A DNA stretch of 64,000 nucleotides from DASSBR01 sp035708085 (GTDB lineage Bacteria > Pseudomonadota > Gammaproteobacteria > Natronospirales > DASSBR01). Under the pieces are notes generated by a model. That model saw only the letters and a list, made by a program, of their open reading frames with translations. It had not been told where the DNA came from and did no database searches. The position numbers and the translations under genes are program-made. Below are positions 51,735 through 59,904 of the stretch, one piece after another; the stretch's first letter is position 1; each line of letters begins with the position of its first letter. The stretch spans positions 1 to 64,000 of the forward strand of contig DASSTE010000074.1 of the NCBI GenBank assembly GCA_035708085.1, given 5' to 3'.

Positions 51735-51798
51735 ATCCGTGATCCTCTCTAGAGCAAGAATCCCGTCTCAGGATTTCGCAGTCTGAACGGCGCCCCCC

Positions 51799-52150
51799 AC
51801 GGCAGCCTTTTTCCGGGACGCCGTGAATCGTGCTGCCCTAAGCGTCGACAAAGGTTCACTCAGAGCCCCGGAGAAGTTCGGATGCAAGGCGCGTTCGCGC
51901 CGGCGTAGTCATCTACGTCAAGCGGACGCAACGCAGCAGGCGGACTTCTCCCGGGCTCCCTTCGGGCGAGCCTCTGCCGGGCCGTCTGCGGCGTTGCGCG
52001 TTCTTGAAATGGGCGACCATCCCGGCGAACGCGCGCCTTGCATCTGACCCGCCAGAGGCCCGCTGAGAGAGCCTTTGTCGACACTTAGGGCAGCTTTGGC
52101 TCTGGGTTCGGCTCCTGCCTCACACAGCCCGGCAAACGGCTGCCGTAGCG
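51799..52150 (+). repeat. Stem-variable element, copy B, split by a large palindrome
   Basis: The left end carries CACGGCAGCC...CCGGGACGCCGTGAAT. The right end carries GGCTCTGGGTTCGGCTCCTG, then CCCGGCAAACGGCTGCCGTAG. These are the two halves of the core and arms seen joined in copies A and C, here separated by about 265 bp. Confidence 0.8.
51832..52094. mobile_element. MITE-like nested palindrome inserted in repeat B
   Basis: Outer 23-bp arms (51832-51854 and 52072-52094, one mismatch), then inner 13-bp arms GATGCAAGGCGCG (51881-51893) and its complement (52032-52044). The whole segment of about 263 bp is one imperfect palindrome with no coding capacity. No clear target-site duplication was recognised. 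Confidence 0.6.
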
Positions 52151-52196
52151 TGCACCTGCGTGTTGGCTTGTTTGGTGCGAGGTTTCGTTCGCAAGA

Positions 52197-53279
52197 TTAT
52201 CTTGTCGCTGTTTTGGTTGAGTTCGCGACCTTCGCGTTTGCGCCTTCCTTCAGAAATTTGGCGGCGCCCCAGTAATTTTTGCCGAATCGGGCGGTCGTGA
52301 CGCGCAGCGGCGTGCCGCTGGCGTAGGCTTCGATCATTTTGCCGTTGCCGACGTACATCGCGACGTGATAGATCGAGCCGGTGCCGTCATGGTTCGCGTA
52401 GAACAGCAGGTCGCCGCGCTGCAGGTCGTGATTGGTCCGCGGGATCTTTTTGCCGTGGCCGTGGAGGGCCTGAGCGCCGGCATCGCGCGGCAGCGTCATG
52501 CCGTAATACTGGTACATTGAGCCGGTGAAGCCGGAGCAGTCGTAGGCGAAGCCGGAGCGGCCGGCCCAGATGTAGGGGAGGCCGACGAACTGTTTGGCGG
52601 TTTTGAGCAATTCAGCCGGCGTCGGGCGCGGGATGTCGGCTGTCGATTTGTAGATTTTGACGTCGCTCGCTTTGAGCCATTTGGGGCCGTCGTCCGGGGT
52701 GGCGACGCGGACGGCATCGGCAGTGCGGCTCAGCACCGGCAGGCGGGTGTTGAAGCTGATGCGAAGGAATTTGTGTGACAGTTTTTCATTGTTGTACAGC
52801 CAGACCGTAGGGGCGCCGCTGACGAGCGCGAACGGGTGCTTTTTCACGATTTCGCCGAAATGGCTGCTGTGGGTCAGCTGGACTTTCGGCACCCAGCCTG
52901 GATAGCCCAGCGGGTTTTTCGGCGTCGGCTGGCCTGGCACCGCGATTTTGTCCCACTGGCCCTGCTCCTTGAGGATGTAAACCTTGTGCCCGTAAAGCGC
53001 CTGGGTCTGCGTCGCGTTGTGGCCGGAAAGCCAGCGCCTTTGCGCGACGGACATGCCGTCGATCCATTTCTGCATGTGCACCGGGTTGGTGAGTGCGGGG
53101 TGGTCGATCGGGCGGGGCGAATCCGGCGACGTCCACAGCGTCGCTACCGATACATCGATATAGGCGGTACCGATGGCGCGCGGCGAATTTTTGGCCGCGG
53201 CTGGCGCGCAGGCGATGAACAGCGCGGCGAACAGGATACCGCGGCCGCGCAGACGGTTAGATAGCTTCATGAGAGACAT
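52197..53279 (-). CDS. NlpC/P60 endopeptidase with SH3-like N-domains (YkfC type)
   Basis: 360 residues. Signal peptide to about residue 29, two SH3b-like regions (about 38-210), then an NlpC/P60 domain (about 220-345). The catalytic cysteine is Cys248 in FAYDCSGFTGSMYQ and His305 in YHVAMYVGNG. GLPYIWAGRSGFAYDCSG and TLPRDAGAQ match YkfC-type gamma-D-glutamyl-L-diamino-acid endopeptidases, which cut released stem peptides between D-Glu and diaminopimelate. That specificity fits its murein-rich neighbourhood. Start at the ATG at 53279 (GGAAA upstream); an ATG nine bases later is possible. Confidence 0.9.
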   Translation of the reverse strand: MSLMKLSNRLRGRGILFAALFIACAPAAAKNSPRAIGTAYIDVSVATLWTSPDSPRPIDHPALTNPVHMQKWIDGMSVAQRRWLSGHNATQTQALYGHKVYILKEQGQWDKIAVPGQPTPKNPLGYPGWVPKVQLTHSSHFGEIVKKHPFALVSGAPTVWLYNNEKLSHKFLRISFNTRLPVLSRTADAVRVATPDDGPKWLKASDVKIYKSTADIPRPTPAELLKTAKQFVGLPYIWAGRSGFAYDCSGFTGSMYQYYGMTLPRDAGAQALHGHGKKIPRTNHDLQRGDLLFYANHDGTGSIYHVAMYVGNGKMIEAYASGTPLRVTTARFGKNYWGAAKFLKEGANAKVANSTKTATR

Positions 53280-53436
53280 GCCGTTTTCCGTGTTTCGCCT
53301 AAACCATAGAAGATGAGATTCTCAAAGACCAATGCAAAAAAGTAAATAATCGATGCTTTATTGCTATTCAGTTGCCAGCCCAGCGGCGCTGCGCTTAGGC
53401 TAGGCCCCGGTTCAGCGCCCGCTGTTGGAGTATTTC

Positions 53437-55578
53437 ATGTTGTTATTGTTCAAGCGAAGTCTGGCGATAATCGGCTTCCTGGCCGTGCTGATTCCGGCTG
53501 CTGCACAGGCATCGGTCCCGCATTTCACGATGCAGCAGGTGCTCGGCTACCCGTTCCCGACGGAACTCACCGCGTCGCAGTCCGGCAAGACTATCGCCTG
53601 GGTGCTGGACGAGCGCGGCGTGCGCAACATCTGGATTGCCCGGGCGCCGGACTTCAAGCCCCGCCAGTTGACGCATTACCGGAACGACGACGGCCAGGAA
53701 CTGACGTACGTGCAGGTCTCCGGCGACGATCGTTATGTGGTCTACGTGCGCGGCGGCAACCATGACAATATCTACCCGATGCGGGTGCCGCCCGATCCGA
53801 CGTCGTCGATCAAGCGGCCGAAGATGCAGGTCTGGGCGGTGCCGATCGCCGGCGGTGCGCCGATCCTCATCGGGATGGGCGATGCACCTGCGGTGTCGCC
53901 GGACGGCAGGACGATCGCGTTCCTCAAGAAGAACCATTCAGTCTGGTCCGCGCCGACCGACGGCTCGGCGAAGCCGCAATTGGTGTTTTTCGACCGCGGC
54001 GCCGATTACAGCCTGCGCTGGTCGCCCGACGGCAAGCAGCTGGCTTTTGTTTCCGGTCGCGGCGATCACAGTTTTATCGCTGTTTACACGCGCGGCGAAT
54101 CGCGGCTACGCTACCTCGACCCGACTACCAACCACGATTCCGATCCGCGCTGGTCGCCGGACGGCAAGCACATAGCGTTTGTTCGCCGCCCCGGCGCGGG
54201 CGGTAAGGTCGAGCCCCTGCTCAAGCGGACGCCGCACCCGTGGTCGATCTGGGTCGGCGACGTGGCGAGCGGTGAGGCGCGCCCGGTCTGGAAAAGCCCG
54301 CACACGCTGCTGGGGTCGAGGCCGGACACCGCGGGCGGGGCGAATCTCCACTGGGCCGCCGGTAATCGCCTCATCTTCATGAATGACCTTGACGGCTGGC
54401 CGCACCTCTATGCGATAGCCGCCACGGGCGGCAAGGCGCGGCGTTTGACGGCCGGCCACTACATGGTCGAGAACGTGACGATGTCGCCGGACGGCCGCTT
54501 CATTGTCTATAGCGCCAACACCGGCGATACGCCCGGCGATATCGACCGGCGCCACCTGTTTCGCATGGCGGTCGACGGCGGCAAGCCGCAAGCGCTGACG
54601 CACGGGACGGAATTGAGCTGGTCGCCGGTGGTGGCGGAAGGCGGCAAGACCATCGCCTTCATCCAGGCCGGCGCGAAGCAGCCGCCGCTGGTGGCGGTCG
54701 AGCCGGCCGAAGGCGGTACTGTAAAGGTGCTGGACGCGGATCAGATACCGGCCGATTTTCCCACCCAACAACTGGTGGTGCCAAAGCTTGTGACGTTCAA
54801 GGCGAGCGACGGACACATCGCCTACGGACAACTCTTCGAGCGGCCCGGCGCCGCGAAGAAGCCCGCGGTGATCTTCGTGCACGGCGGCCCGATGCGGCAA
54901 ATGCTGCTCGGTTGGCATTACTCCGGCTATTACTCGAACGGCTACGCGGTCAACCAATATCTCGCCAACCACGGCTTCGTGGTGCTGTCGGTCAATTACC
55001 GCCTCGGCATCGGCCACGGCTGGGAATTTCATCATCCGGCGCATGCCGGTCCCGCGGGCGCTTCGGAATATCGCGACGTGGTGGCCGGCGCGCGTTACCT
55101 GCAACATCTGCACGGAGTCGATGCGCATCATATCGGCATCTGGGGCGGCTCCTACGGCGGCTACCTGACCGCACTGTCGCTGGCACGCAATTCCGATATC
55201 TTCAAGGCGGGCTCCGACTGGGCGGGCATTCACGACTGGTCGCTGGACATGCTCCGCAACTGGTTCCAGCGCGATTACCCCAGCTTCGAAACCGACCGGA
55301 AGAAGGCGCTCAAGGTCGCGTGGCATTCATCGCCCGTCGGCTCGATCGAAAAGTGGCACTCACCCGTGCTGCTGATCCAGGGCGACAACGATCACACCGT
55401 CAAATTCCAGCAGACGGTCGATATCGCCAACCGCTTGAAGTCGCGCGGCGTCGAGGTGCAGGAACTCGTCATTCCGGACGAAATTCACAGCTTTCTGCGG
55501 TATCACTCGTGGCTCGAAGCCGATACGCGGACGGCCGGATTCCTGGCTGGGAAACTGGGCGCGAATGCGGACCGGTAA
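53437..55578 (+). CDS. Exported S9-family prolyl-oligopeptidase-like peptidase
   Basis: 713 residues. A signal peptide (ends AAAQA), a WD40/PD40 beta-propeller (about 40-440, repeats such as LRWSPDGKQLAF and PRWSPDGKHIAF), and a C-terminal alpha/beta-hydrolase. The nucleophile is Ser572 in WGGSYGGY, with Asp in QGDNDHTVKF and His in PDEIHSF. Such enzymes cut short peptides, often acyl-aminoacyl or dipeptidyl types. GGAG 6 nt upstream supports the ATG at 53437; the in-frame TTG before it is part of the SD region. Confidence 0.92.
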   Translation: MLLLFKRSLAIIGFLAVLIPAAAQASVPHFTMQQVLGYPFPTELTASQSGKTIAWVLDERGVRNIWIARAPDFKPRQLTHYRNDDGQELTYVQVSGDDRYVVYVRGGNHDNIYPMRVPPDPTSSIKRPKMQVWAVPIAGGAPILIGMGDAPAVSPDGRTIAFLKKNHSVWSAPTDGSAKPQLVFFDRGADYSLRWSPDGKQLAFVSGRGDHSFIAVYTRGESRLRYLDPTTNHDSDPRWSPDGKHIAFVRRPGAGGKVEPLLKRTPHPWSIWVGDVASGEARPVWKSPHTLLGSRPDTAGGANLHWAAGNRLIFMNDLDGWPHLYAIAATGGKARRLTAGHYMVENVTMSPDGRFIVYSANTGDTPGDIDRRHLFRMAVDGGKPQALTHGTELSWSPVVAEGGKTIAFIQAGAKQPPLVAVEPAEGGTVKVLDADQIPADFPTQQLVVPKLVTFKASDGHIAYGQLFERPGAAKKPAVIFVHGGPMRQMLLGWHYSGYYSNGYAVNQYLANHGFVVLSVNYRLGIGHGWEFHHPAHAGPAGASEYRDVVAGARYLQHLHGVDAHHIGIWGGSYGGYLTALSLARNSDIFKAGSDWAGIHDWSLDMLRNWFQRDYPSFETDRKKALKVAWHSSPVGSIEKWHSPVLLIQGDNDHTVKFQQTVDIANRLKSRGVEVQELVIPDEIHSFLRYHSWLEADTRTAGFLAGKLGANADR

Positions 55579-55585
55579 CAGCCGC

Positions 55586-56842
55586 CTAGCCGGCGGAGTC
55601 GAGTTGCTCGAGACGCATCAGGTCCGTATAGGTTTCGCGGCGACGAATCAACGTCGCCTGCTCGCCATCGACGAGCACCTCGGCAGGACGTGGCCGGGCA
55701 TTGTAGTTGGATGCCATGGACGCGCCGTAAGCGCCGGCATCCATGACCGCGAGCACGTCGCCCGCTTGTGCCGCGAGCATGCGGTCACGGCCGAGGAAAT
55801 CCGCCGATTCGCATACCGGTCCGACCACGTGGCACGATTCGGCGGTCAGGTTCGCGTGCGGCTTGACGACGCGAATGTCGTGCCACGCACCGTACAACGG
55901 CGGCCGCATCAACTCGGTCATGCCGGCATCGGCGATCAGCCAGTTCACGCCTTCGCCGTGCTTGATGTATTCGACCCGCGTCAGCAGTATGCCCGCGGGG
56001 CCGACGATGGAGCGGCCGGGCTCGATGAACAGCGTCAGGCCGCGGCGCGCGACCTCGTTTTTCAGCGGTTGCAGAAACTCGCTCACCGGCGGCAACGTCT
56101 CACCCCGATAGCCGACCGGAAAGCCGCCGCCGAAGTCGAGATGGTCGAGCGCGATGCCGGCTTTCTTGAGCCGGTCGGCCAGTTCGATGATGCGTTTGCC
56201 GGCGGCGACATACGGCGCCGGATCGTGCAGCGACGAACCGATATGACAGGCGAGGCCGGTCAGGCGCAGACCCGGCAGTGCGCTGGCGCGCCGGCACAGA
56301 TCTTCAGCCAGTTCGATCGGGATGCCGAACTTGTCTTCGCGCCGCCCGGTGGTGAGGTGCGGATGCGTCATGCCCTCGATATCCGGGTTGACGCGCAACG
56401 CCACGCGCGCGGTCTTTTTGGATCGAGAGGCGATGTCGCTGATGCGCTCAAGCTCGGCGGTCGATTCGACGTCGAAGCATTGGATGCCGACCGTCAGCGC
56501 GTACTCGATTTCGTCGCTGCGTTTGCCGACGCCGGAAAAAACCGTGCGCTCGGCGCTGCCGCCGGCTGCAAGTACGAGTGCGAGTTCGCCGCCGGAGACG
56601 ATATCGAAACCGGCGCCGAGGCGCGCGAGCAATTGCAATAGTGCAAGCGCGCCGTTCGCCTTGACTGCATAGCAGATCTGGTGCGGCGCGCCGGCGAGGA
56701 CTTCTTCGAACTCTTGGTACGCGGTTTCAATGCTGCGCCGGGAATAAGCGAACAGCGGCGTTTGAAAACGCTCGGCCAGCGATTGCAGCGGAACGGACTC
56801 CAGCCACAATTCACCGTTTTTGGATGTAATTAAATTTGACAT
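55586..56842 (-). CDS. lysA: Diaminopimelate decarboxylase
   Basis: 418 residues, alanine-racemase-like fold III PLP enzyme. The Schiff-base lysine is in ICYAVKANG; GAGFDIVSGGEL, HIGSSL, the glycine loop FGGGFPVGY, EPGRSIVG and CESADFLGRDR follow. It converts meso-diaminopimelate to lysine plus CO2. Usually it neighbours dapF; here it stands between hydrolases that would release diaminopimelate from murein, so it may also serve catabolism. It is divergent from the AmiE-like gene with an 18-bp gap. Confidence 0.95.
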   Translation of the reverse strand: MSNLITSKNGELWLESVPLQSLAERFQTPLFAYSRRSIETAYQEFEEVLAGAPHQICYAVKANGALALLQLLARLGAGFDIVSGGELALVLAAGGSAERTVFSGVGKRSDEIEYALTVGIQCFDVESTAELERISDIASRSKKTARVALRVNPDIEGMTHPHLTTGRREDKFGIPIELAEDLCRRASALPGLRLTGLACHIGSSLHDPAPYVAAGKRIIELADRLKKAGIALDHLDFGGGFPVGYRGETLPPVSEFLQPLKNEVARRGLTLFIEPGRSIVGPAGILLTRVEYIKHGEGVNWLIADAGMTELMRPPLYGAWHDIRVVKPHANLTAESCHVVGPVCESADFLGRDRMLAAQAGDVLAVMDAGAYGASMASNYNARPRPAEVLVDGEQATLIRRRETYTDLMRLEQLDSAG

Positions 56843-56850
56843 GGGCGCGG

Positions 56851-56856
56851 AGTATA
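56851..56856 (-). promoter_or_regulatory. -10 TATACT for near-leaderless lysA
   Basis: On the minus strand TATACT ends 8 nt before the lysA ATG. TTGCTC lies 16 bp upstream as a fair -35. The predicted leader is 0-2 nt. This hexamer overlaps the SD region of the divergent gene. Confidence 0.5.
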
Positions 56857-56860
56857 CGAC

Positions 56861-58513
56861 ATGACTTCAATTGAGCAAGCGAAAATTTCAATGACATTAC
56901 TTTTCGCTTTCATTTTTGCGATCGCACCGCTGTCGGCTGCAATGGCAGGGCAGGCGGGCGTGCAACATCGCTACACTTGGGATCATCCCGGCTGCCCGTG
57001 TCCCTCAATTCTGCATGAGGGATCAGCGCAACAGGCCGGTCTGGTCGAGGCGCCCCTGAAGGCAATGGATGGCACCATCAGCCGCATTCTGGTCCGGCGC
57101 GTGACGCCGGGCGCGGTCGTTCTGATCGCGCGGCGCGGCACGATCGCCAAGTGGAAAGCCTACGGCTATTCCGCGATCTACACGAATGGCGGCTACGACA
57201 CGATGGGCCAGCCGCTGCCGATGCACAAGGACGAAATTTTCGACATGGCTTCGGTAACCAAGTTGTTTACCGCGACGGCGGTGATGCAGCTCTGGGACGA
57301 AGGCAAAATCAAACTCGATGATCCGGTCGCGAAATACTTGCCCGAGTTCGGCGTCAATGGCAAAGGCGCTGTGACTATTCGCGAATTGCTCACGCACACG
57401 TCGGGCTTCCGGCCCGACCCGCCGACGCCGCTCTACCAGATTCCCGGCACGCGCAAGGATCGCCTGGAATACGTGCTCCAGTTGCCGCTGGAATATCCGC
57501 CGGCGACGCATTACGTGTACAGCGACATCAACTTCATCACGCTGGGCGCGCTAATCGAACGCGTGAGCGGCGAGCGCGAAGATGCGTTCATTCAGCAACA
57601 CATTGCCGGTCCGCTGCACATGACCGACACGATGTACAACCCGCCGGCGAGCCTCAAGCCGCGCATCGCCGCGACGGAATACCAGCCGTGGACCAATCGC
57701 GGCCTGCTGTGGGGACAGGTCGATGACGAAAACGCCTGGGCGCTCCACGGCGTCGCCGGCCACGCGGGGCTGTTCAGCAGCGCGCACGACCTCGCCGTGT
57801 TCGGTCAGATGATGCTCAACGGCGGCACCTACAACGGCAAGCGCATCCTGTCCAAGCGCGCGGTGAAGCTGCTATCGACCAACTGGGACACCAAGTATCC
57901 CGACGACGCCACCGGCCTCGGCTGGTCGATCGACCGCGACTATTTCATGGGGGCGCTGTCCGGTCCGCACACGATCGGCCACGAAGGCTTTACCGGCACC
58001 ACGATTATCCTCAACAAGCCCAACGACATCGTCGCCATATTGTTGATGAATCGCGTGCACCCGACGCGCCACGGCGCCTCCGACGTCGTCGCGCGCCGCG
58101 AAGTCTATACGGATGCCGCCGATGCCATTCCGGTCGCCATCCCCGGCGGCGGCGACGCCTGGTTCTCCGGCTACGGCGATTACCTCAATCGGACGCTGAC
58201 GGCGAAGATCGGCGCGCATGGCAAGACACTGTCGTTCCATACCTGGTACCACACCGAATCGGGCGAGGACTACGGTATCGTCCAGGCATCGCCGGACGGC
58301 GTGCACTGGACGACGCTTGGCCAGCTCACCGGCTCGAGCGACGGCTGGAAAACGCCGAAATTCGCGCTGCCGCCGAATGCCCGTTATGTACAATTCGACT
58401 ACCGCACCGACGCGAGCACCAACGGCCGCGGCTGGTACGTGCACGACATTACAGTCGACGGCCGGAAAGTCGACCAGTTCGAAAAATCGGACTGGGTACA
58501 GCGGGATTATTGA
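56861..58513 (+). CDS. AmiE-like beta-lactamase-fold N-acetylmuramyl-alanine amidase with C-terminal beta-sandwich
   Basis: 550 residues. Signal peptide (ends AAMA), then a penicillin-binding fold with S131-V-T-K134 (MASVTKLFT), YSDINF and HEGFTGTTI, the motif set of Bacillus AmiE (YbbE). The last 110 residues (about 425-540) resemble the MAM-like domain of immune inhibitor A (LSFHTWYHTESGEDYGIVQ), an unusual addition. The stop overlaps the start region of the NamZ-like gene. In Bacillus, AmiE and NamZ act in one MurNAc-salvage operon, which supports the assignment by pairing. Confidence 0.82.
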   Translation: MTSIEQAKISMTLLFAFIFAIAPLSAAMAGQAGVQHRYTWDHPGCPCPSILHEGSAQQAGLVEAPLKAMDGTISRILVRRVTPGAVVLIARRGTIAKWKAYGYSAIYTNGGYDTMGQPLPMHKDEIFDMASVTKLFTATAVMQLWDEGKIKLDDPVAKYLPEFGVNGKGAVTIRELLTHTSGFRPDPPTPLYQIPGTRKDRLEYVLQLPLEYPPATHYVYSDINFITLGALIERVSGEREDAFIQQHIAGPLHMTDTMYNPPASLKPRIAATEYQPWTNRGLLWGQVDDENAWALHGVAGHAGLFSSAHDLAVFGQMMLNGGTYNGKRILSKRAVKLLSTNWDTKYPDDATGLGWSIDRDYFMGALSGPHTIGHEGFTGTTIILNKPNDIVAILLMNRVHPTRHGASDVVARREVYTDAADAIPVAIPGGGDAWFSGYGDYLNRTLTAKIGAHGKTLSFHTWYHTESGEDYGIVQASPDGVHWTTLGQLTGSSDGWKTPKFALPPNARYVQFDYRTDASTNGRGWYVHDITVDGRKVDQFEKSDWVQRDY

Positions 58514-58518
58514 ACCGA

Positions 58519-59736
58519 ATGATCACACGCAAATTGATACAAGCGGCGGCGATTTTACTCGTCATCGCATTATCGTCAGTCGCCGTCGCGGCGCCGAAGT
58601 TCCAACTCGGCATCCACGTATTGCTGCACGATCGTCTGGACCTGATCCAGGGCAAGAATATCGGCCTGATCACCAACCCGACCGGCGTCAACGTCAGCCT
58701 CGTCAGCGACGTCGACCTGCTGGCGCACACACCTAACGTCCACCTCGTCGCGCTGTTCGGCCCCGAACACGGCATTCGCGGCGCGCACCAGGCGGGCGCG
58801 CACGTCGGCACCTACCGCGACCCGGAAACCGGCGTGCCCGTCTACAGCCTGTACGGCAAGCACCGCCAGCCGACGCCGCAGATGCTCAAGAACGTCGACG
58901 TACTGATCTACGACATCCAGCCGGTCGGCACGCGGTTCTACACTTACCTCTACACCATGGCCGACGCCATGAAAGCGGCGGCCGCCGCGCATATCCCGTT
59001 CATCGTGCTCGACCGCCCGAACCCGATCGGCGGCATAGCGGTGCAGGGACCCGTGCTCGAACCGAAATACGCGTCCTTCGTCGGCCAGTATCCCATCGCG
59101 CTGCGCTACGGCATGACCGTCGGCGAGCTGGCGAAGCTGTTCAACGACACCTTCCACATCGGCGCCAACCTCACCGTCGTCAAAATGCGCGGCTGGCACC
59201 GGTCGATGTACTACGACGACACGCCCCTGCAATTCGTCATGCCGTCACCCAACATGCCGACCCTTAAAACGGCGCTGGTCTACCCCGGCTTCGGTCTCGT
59301 CGAAGGTACGAACGTCTCCGAAGGCCGCGGTACAACTCGACCATTCGAACTCATCGGCGCGCCGTGGATCAACGCAAAAAAGCTTGCCGACACACTGAAT
59401 CAAAAGCACCTGGCAGGCGCACGCTTTCGGCCCGTTCATTTCACCCCAACGTTCTCCAAGTACCAGGGCAAGCCGTGCAACGGCATTCAGGTTCATGTTC
59501 TTGATCGGAAGGCTTTTAATCCGGTCGTGGCGGGCCTGACAGCCATCGAGACGATTCGAGAGCTGTACCCGAAACAATTCAAATTCAAAAAATCGCATTT
59601 CGACCACCTGATCGGTAACGATTGGGTACGGCAGGATATTGAGCATGATGTGCCAGTCACCAAAATGCAGGCGCACTGGCAAAAGCGGCTGGAACAGTTC
59701 AAAAAGCTCAGAAACCACTATCTTCTTTACGACTAA
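58519..59736 (+). CDS. namZ: NamZ-like exo-beta-N-acetylmuramidase (DUF1343, YbbC family)
   Basis: 405 residues with a signal peptide (ends AVAA). DUF1343 motifs: NIGLITNPTGV, ALFGPEHGIRG, VPVYSLYG, DIQPVGTRFYTY, DRPNPIGG, EGTNVSEGRGTTRPFE, and a C-terminal catalytic-domain tail. Bacillus NamZ (family GH171) releases terminal MurNAc from murein chain ends. A TTG at 58510 inside the previous stop is an alternative start; the ATG at 58519 gives a normal signal peptide. It is tightly coupled to the AmiE-like gene. Confidence 0.87.
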   Translation: MITRKLIQAAAILLVIALSSVAVAAPKFQLGIHVLLHDRLDLIQGKNIGLITNPTGVNVSLVSDVDLLAHTPNVHLVALFGPEHGIRGAHQAGAHVGTYRDPETGVPVYSLYGKHRQPTPQMLKNVDVLIYDIQPVGTRFYTYLYTMADAMKAAAAAHIPFIVLDRPNPIGGIAVQGPVLEPKYASFVGQYPIALRYGMTVGELAKLFNDTFHIGANLTVVKMRGWHRSMYYDDTPLQFVMPSPNMPTLKTALVYPGFGLVEGTNVSEGRGTTRPFELIGAPWINAKKLADTLNQKHLAGARFRPVHFTPTFSKYQGKPCNGIQVHVLDRKAFNPVVAGLTAIETIRELYPKQFKFKKSHFDHLIGNDWVRQDIEHDVPVTKMQAHWQKRLEQFKKLRNHYLLYD

Positions 59737-59762
59737 AGCAACACCACAACGCAGGTGCACGG

Positions 59763-59855
59763 CGTGGTAACTGTTATCAGGGCTGTGTGAGGCAGGATGC
59801 CGAACCCAGAGCCTACAGGGATGTATTTACGGCGTCCCTGAGAACAGTTACCACG
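59763..59855 (-). repeat. Stem-variable element, copy C (reverse orientation)
   Basis: 20-bp arms (59763-59782 and 59836-59855, one mismatch) flank the same core as copy A in reverse complement (GGGATGTATTTACGGCGTCC, and GCCGAACCCAGAGCC). The arms (GGTAACTGTT type) share no sequence with those of A beyond GGTA. Confidence 0.87.
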
Positions 59856-59904
59856 GCGGGCGCCGGTTAACGTGAGACAACTTATGACAGGCAGGAGTCT
59901 TTAC

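Larger units (their letters stand above)
51735..52196. other. Gene-free region dominated by repeat B and its inserted palindrome
   Basis: 462 bp. The central 350 bp are repeat structure (listed separately). The flanks should hold the promoter of the leftward hydrolase (right end of that gene's leader) and the 3' region of the NlpC/P60 gene. I see no coding sequence. Confidence 0.7.
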
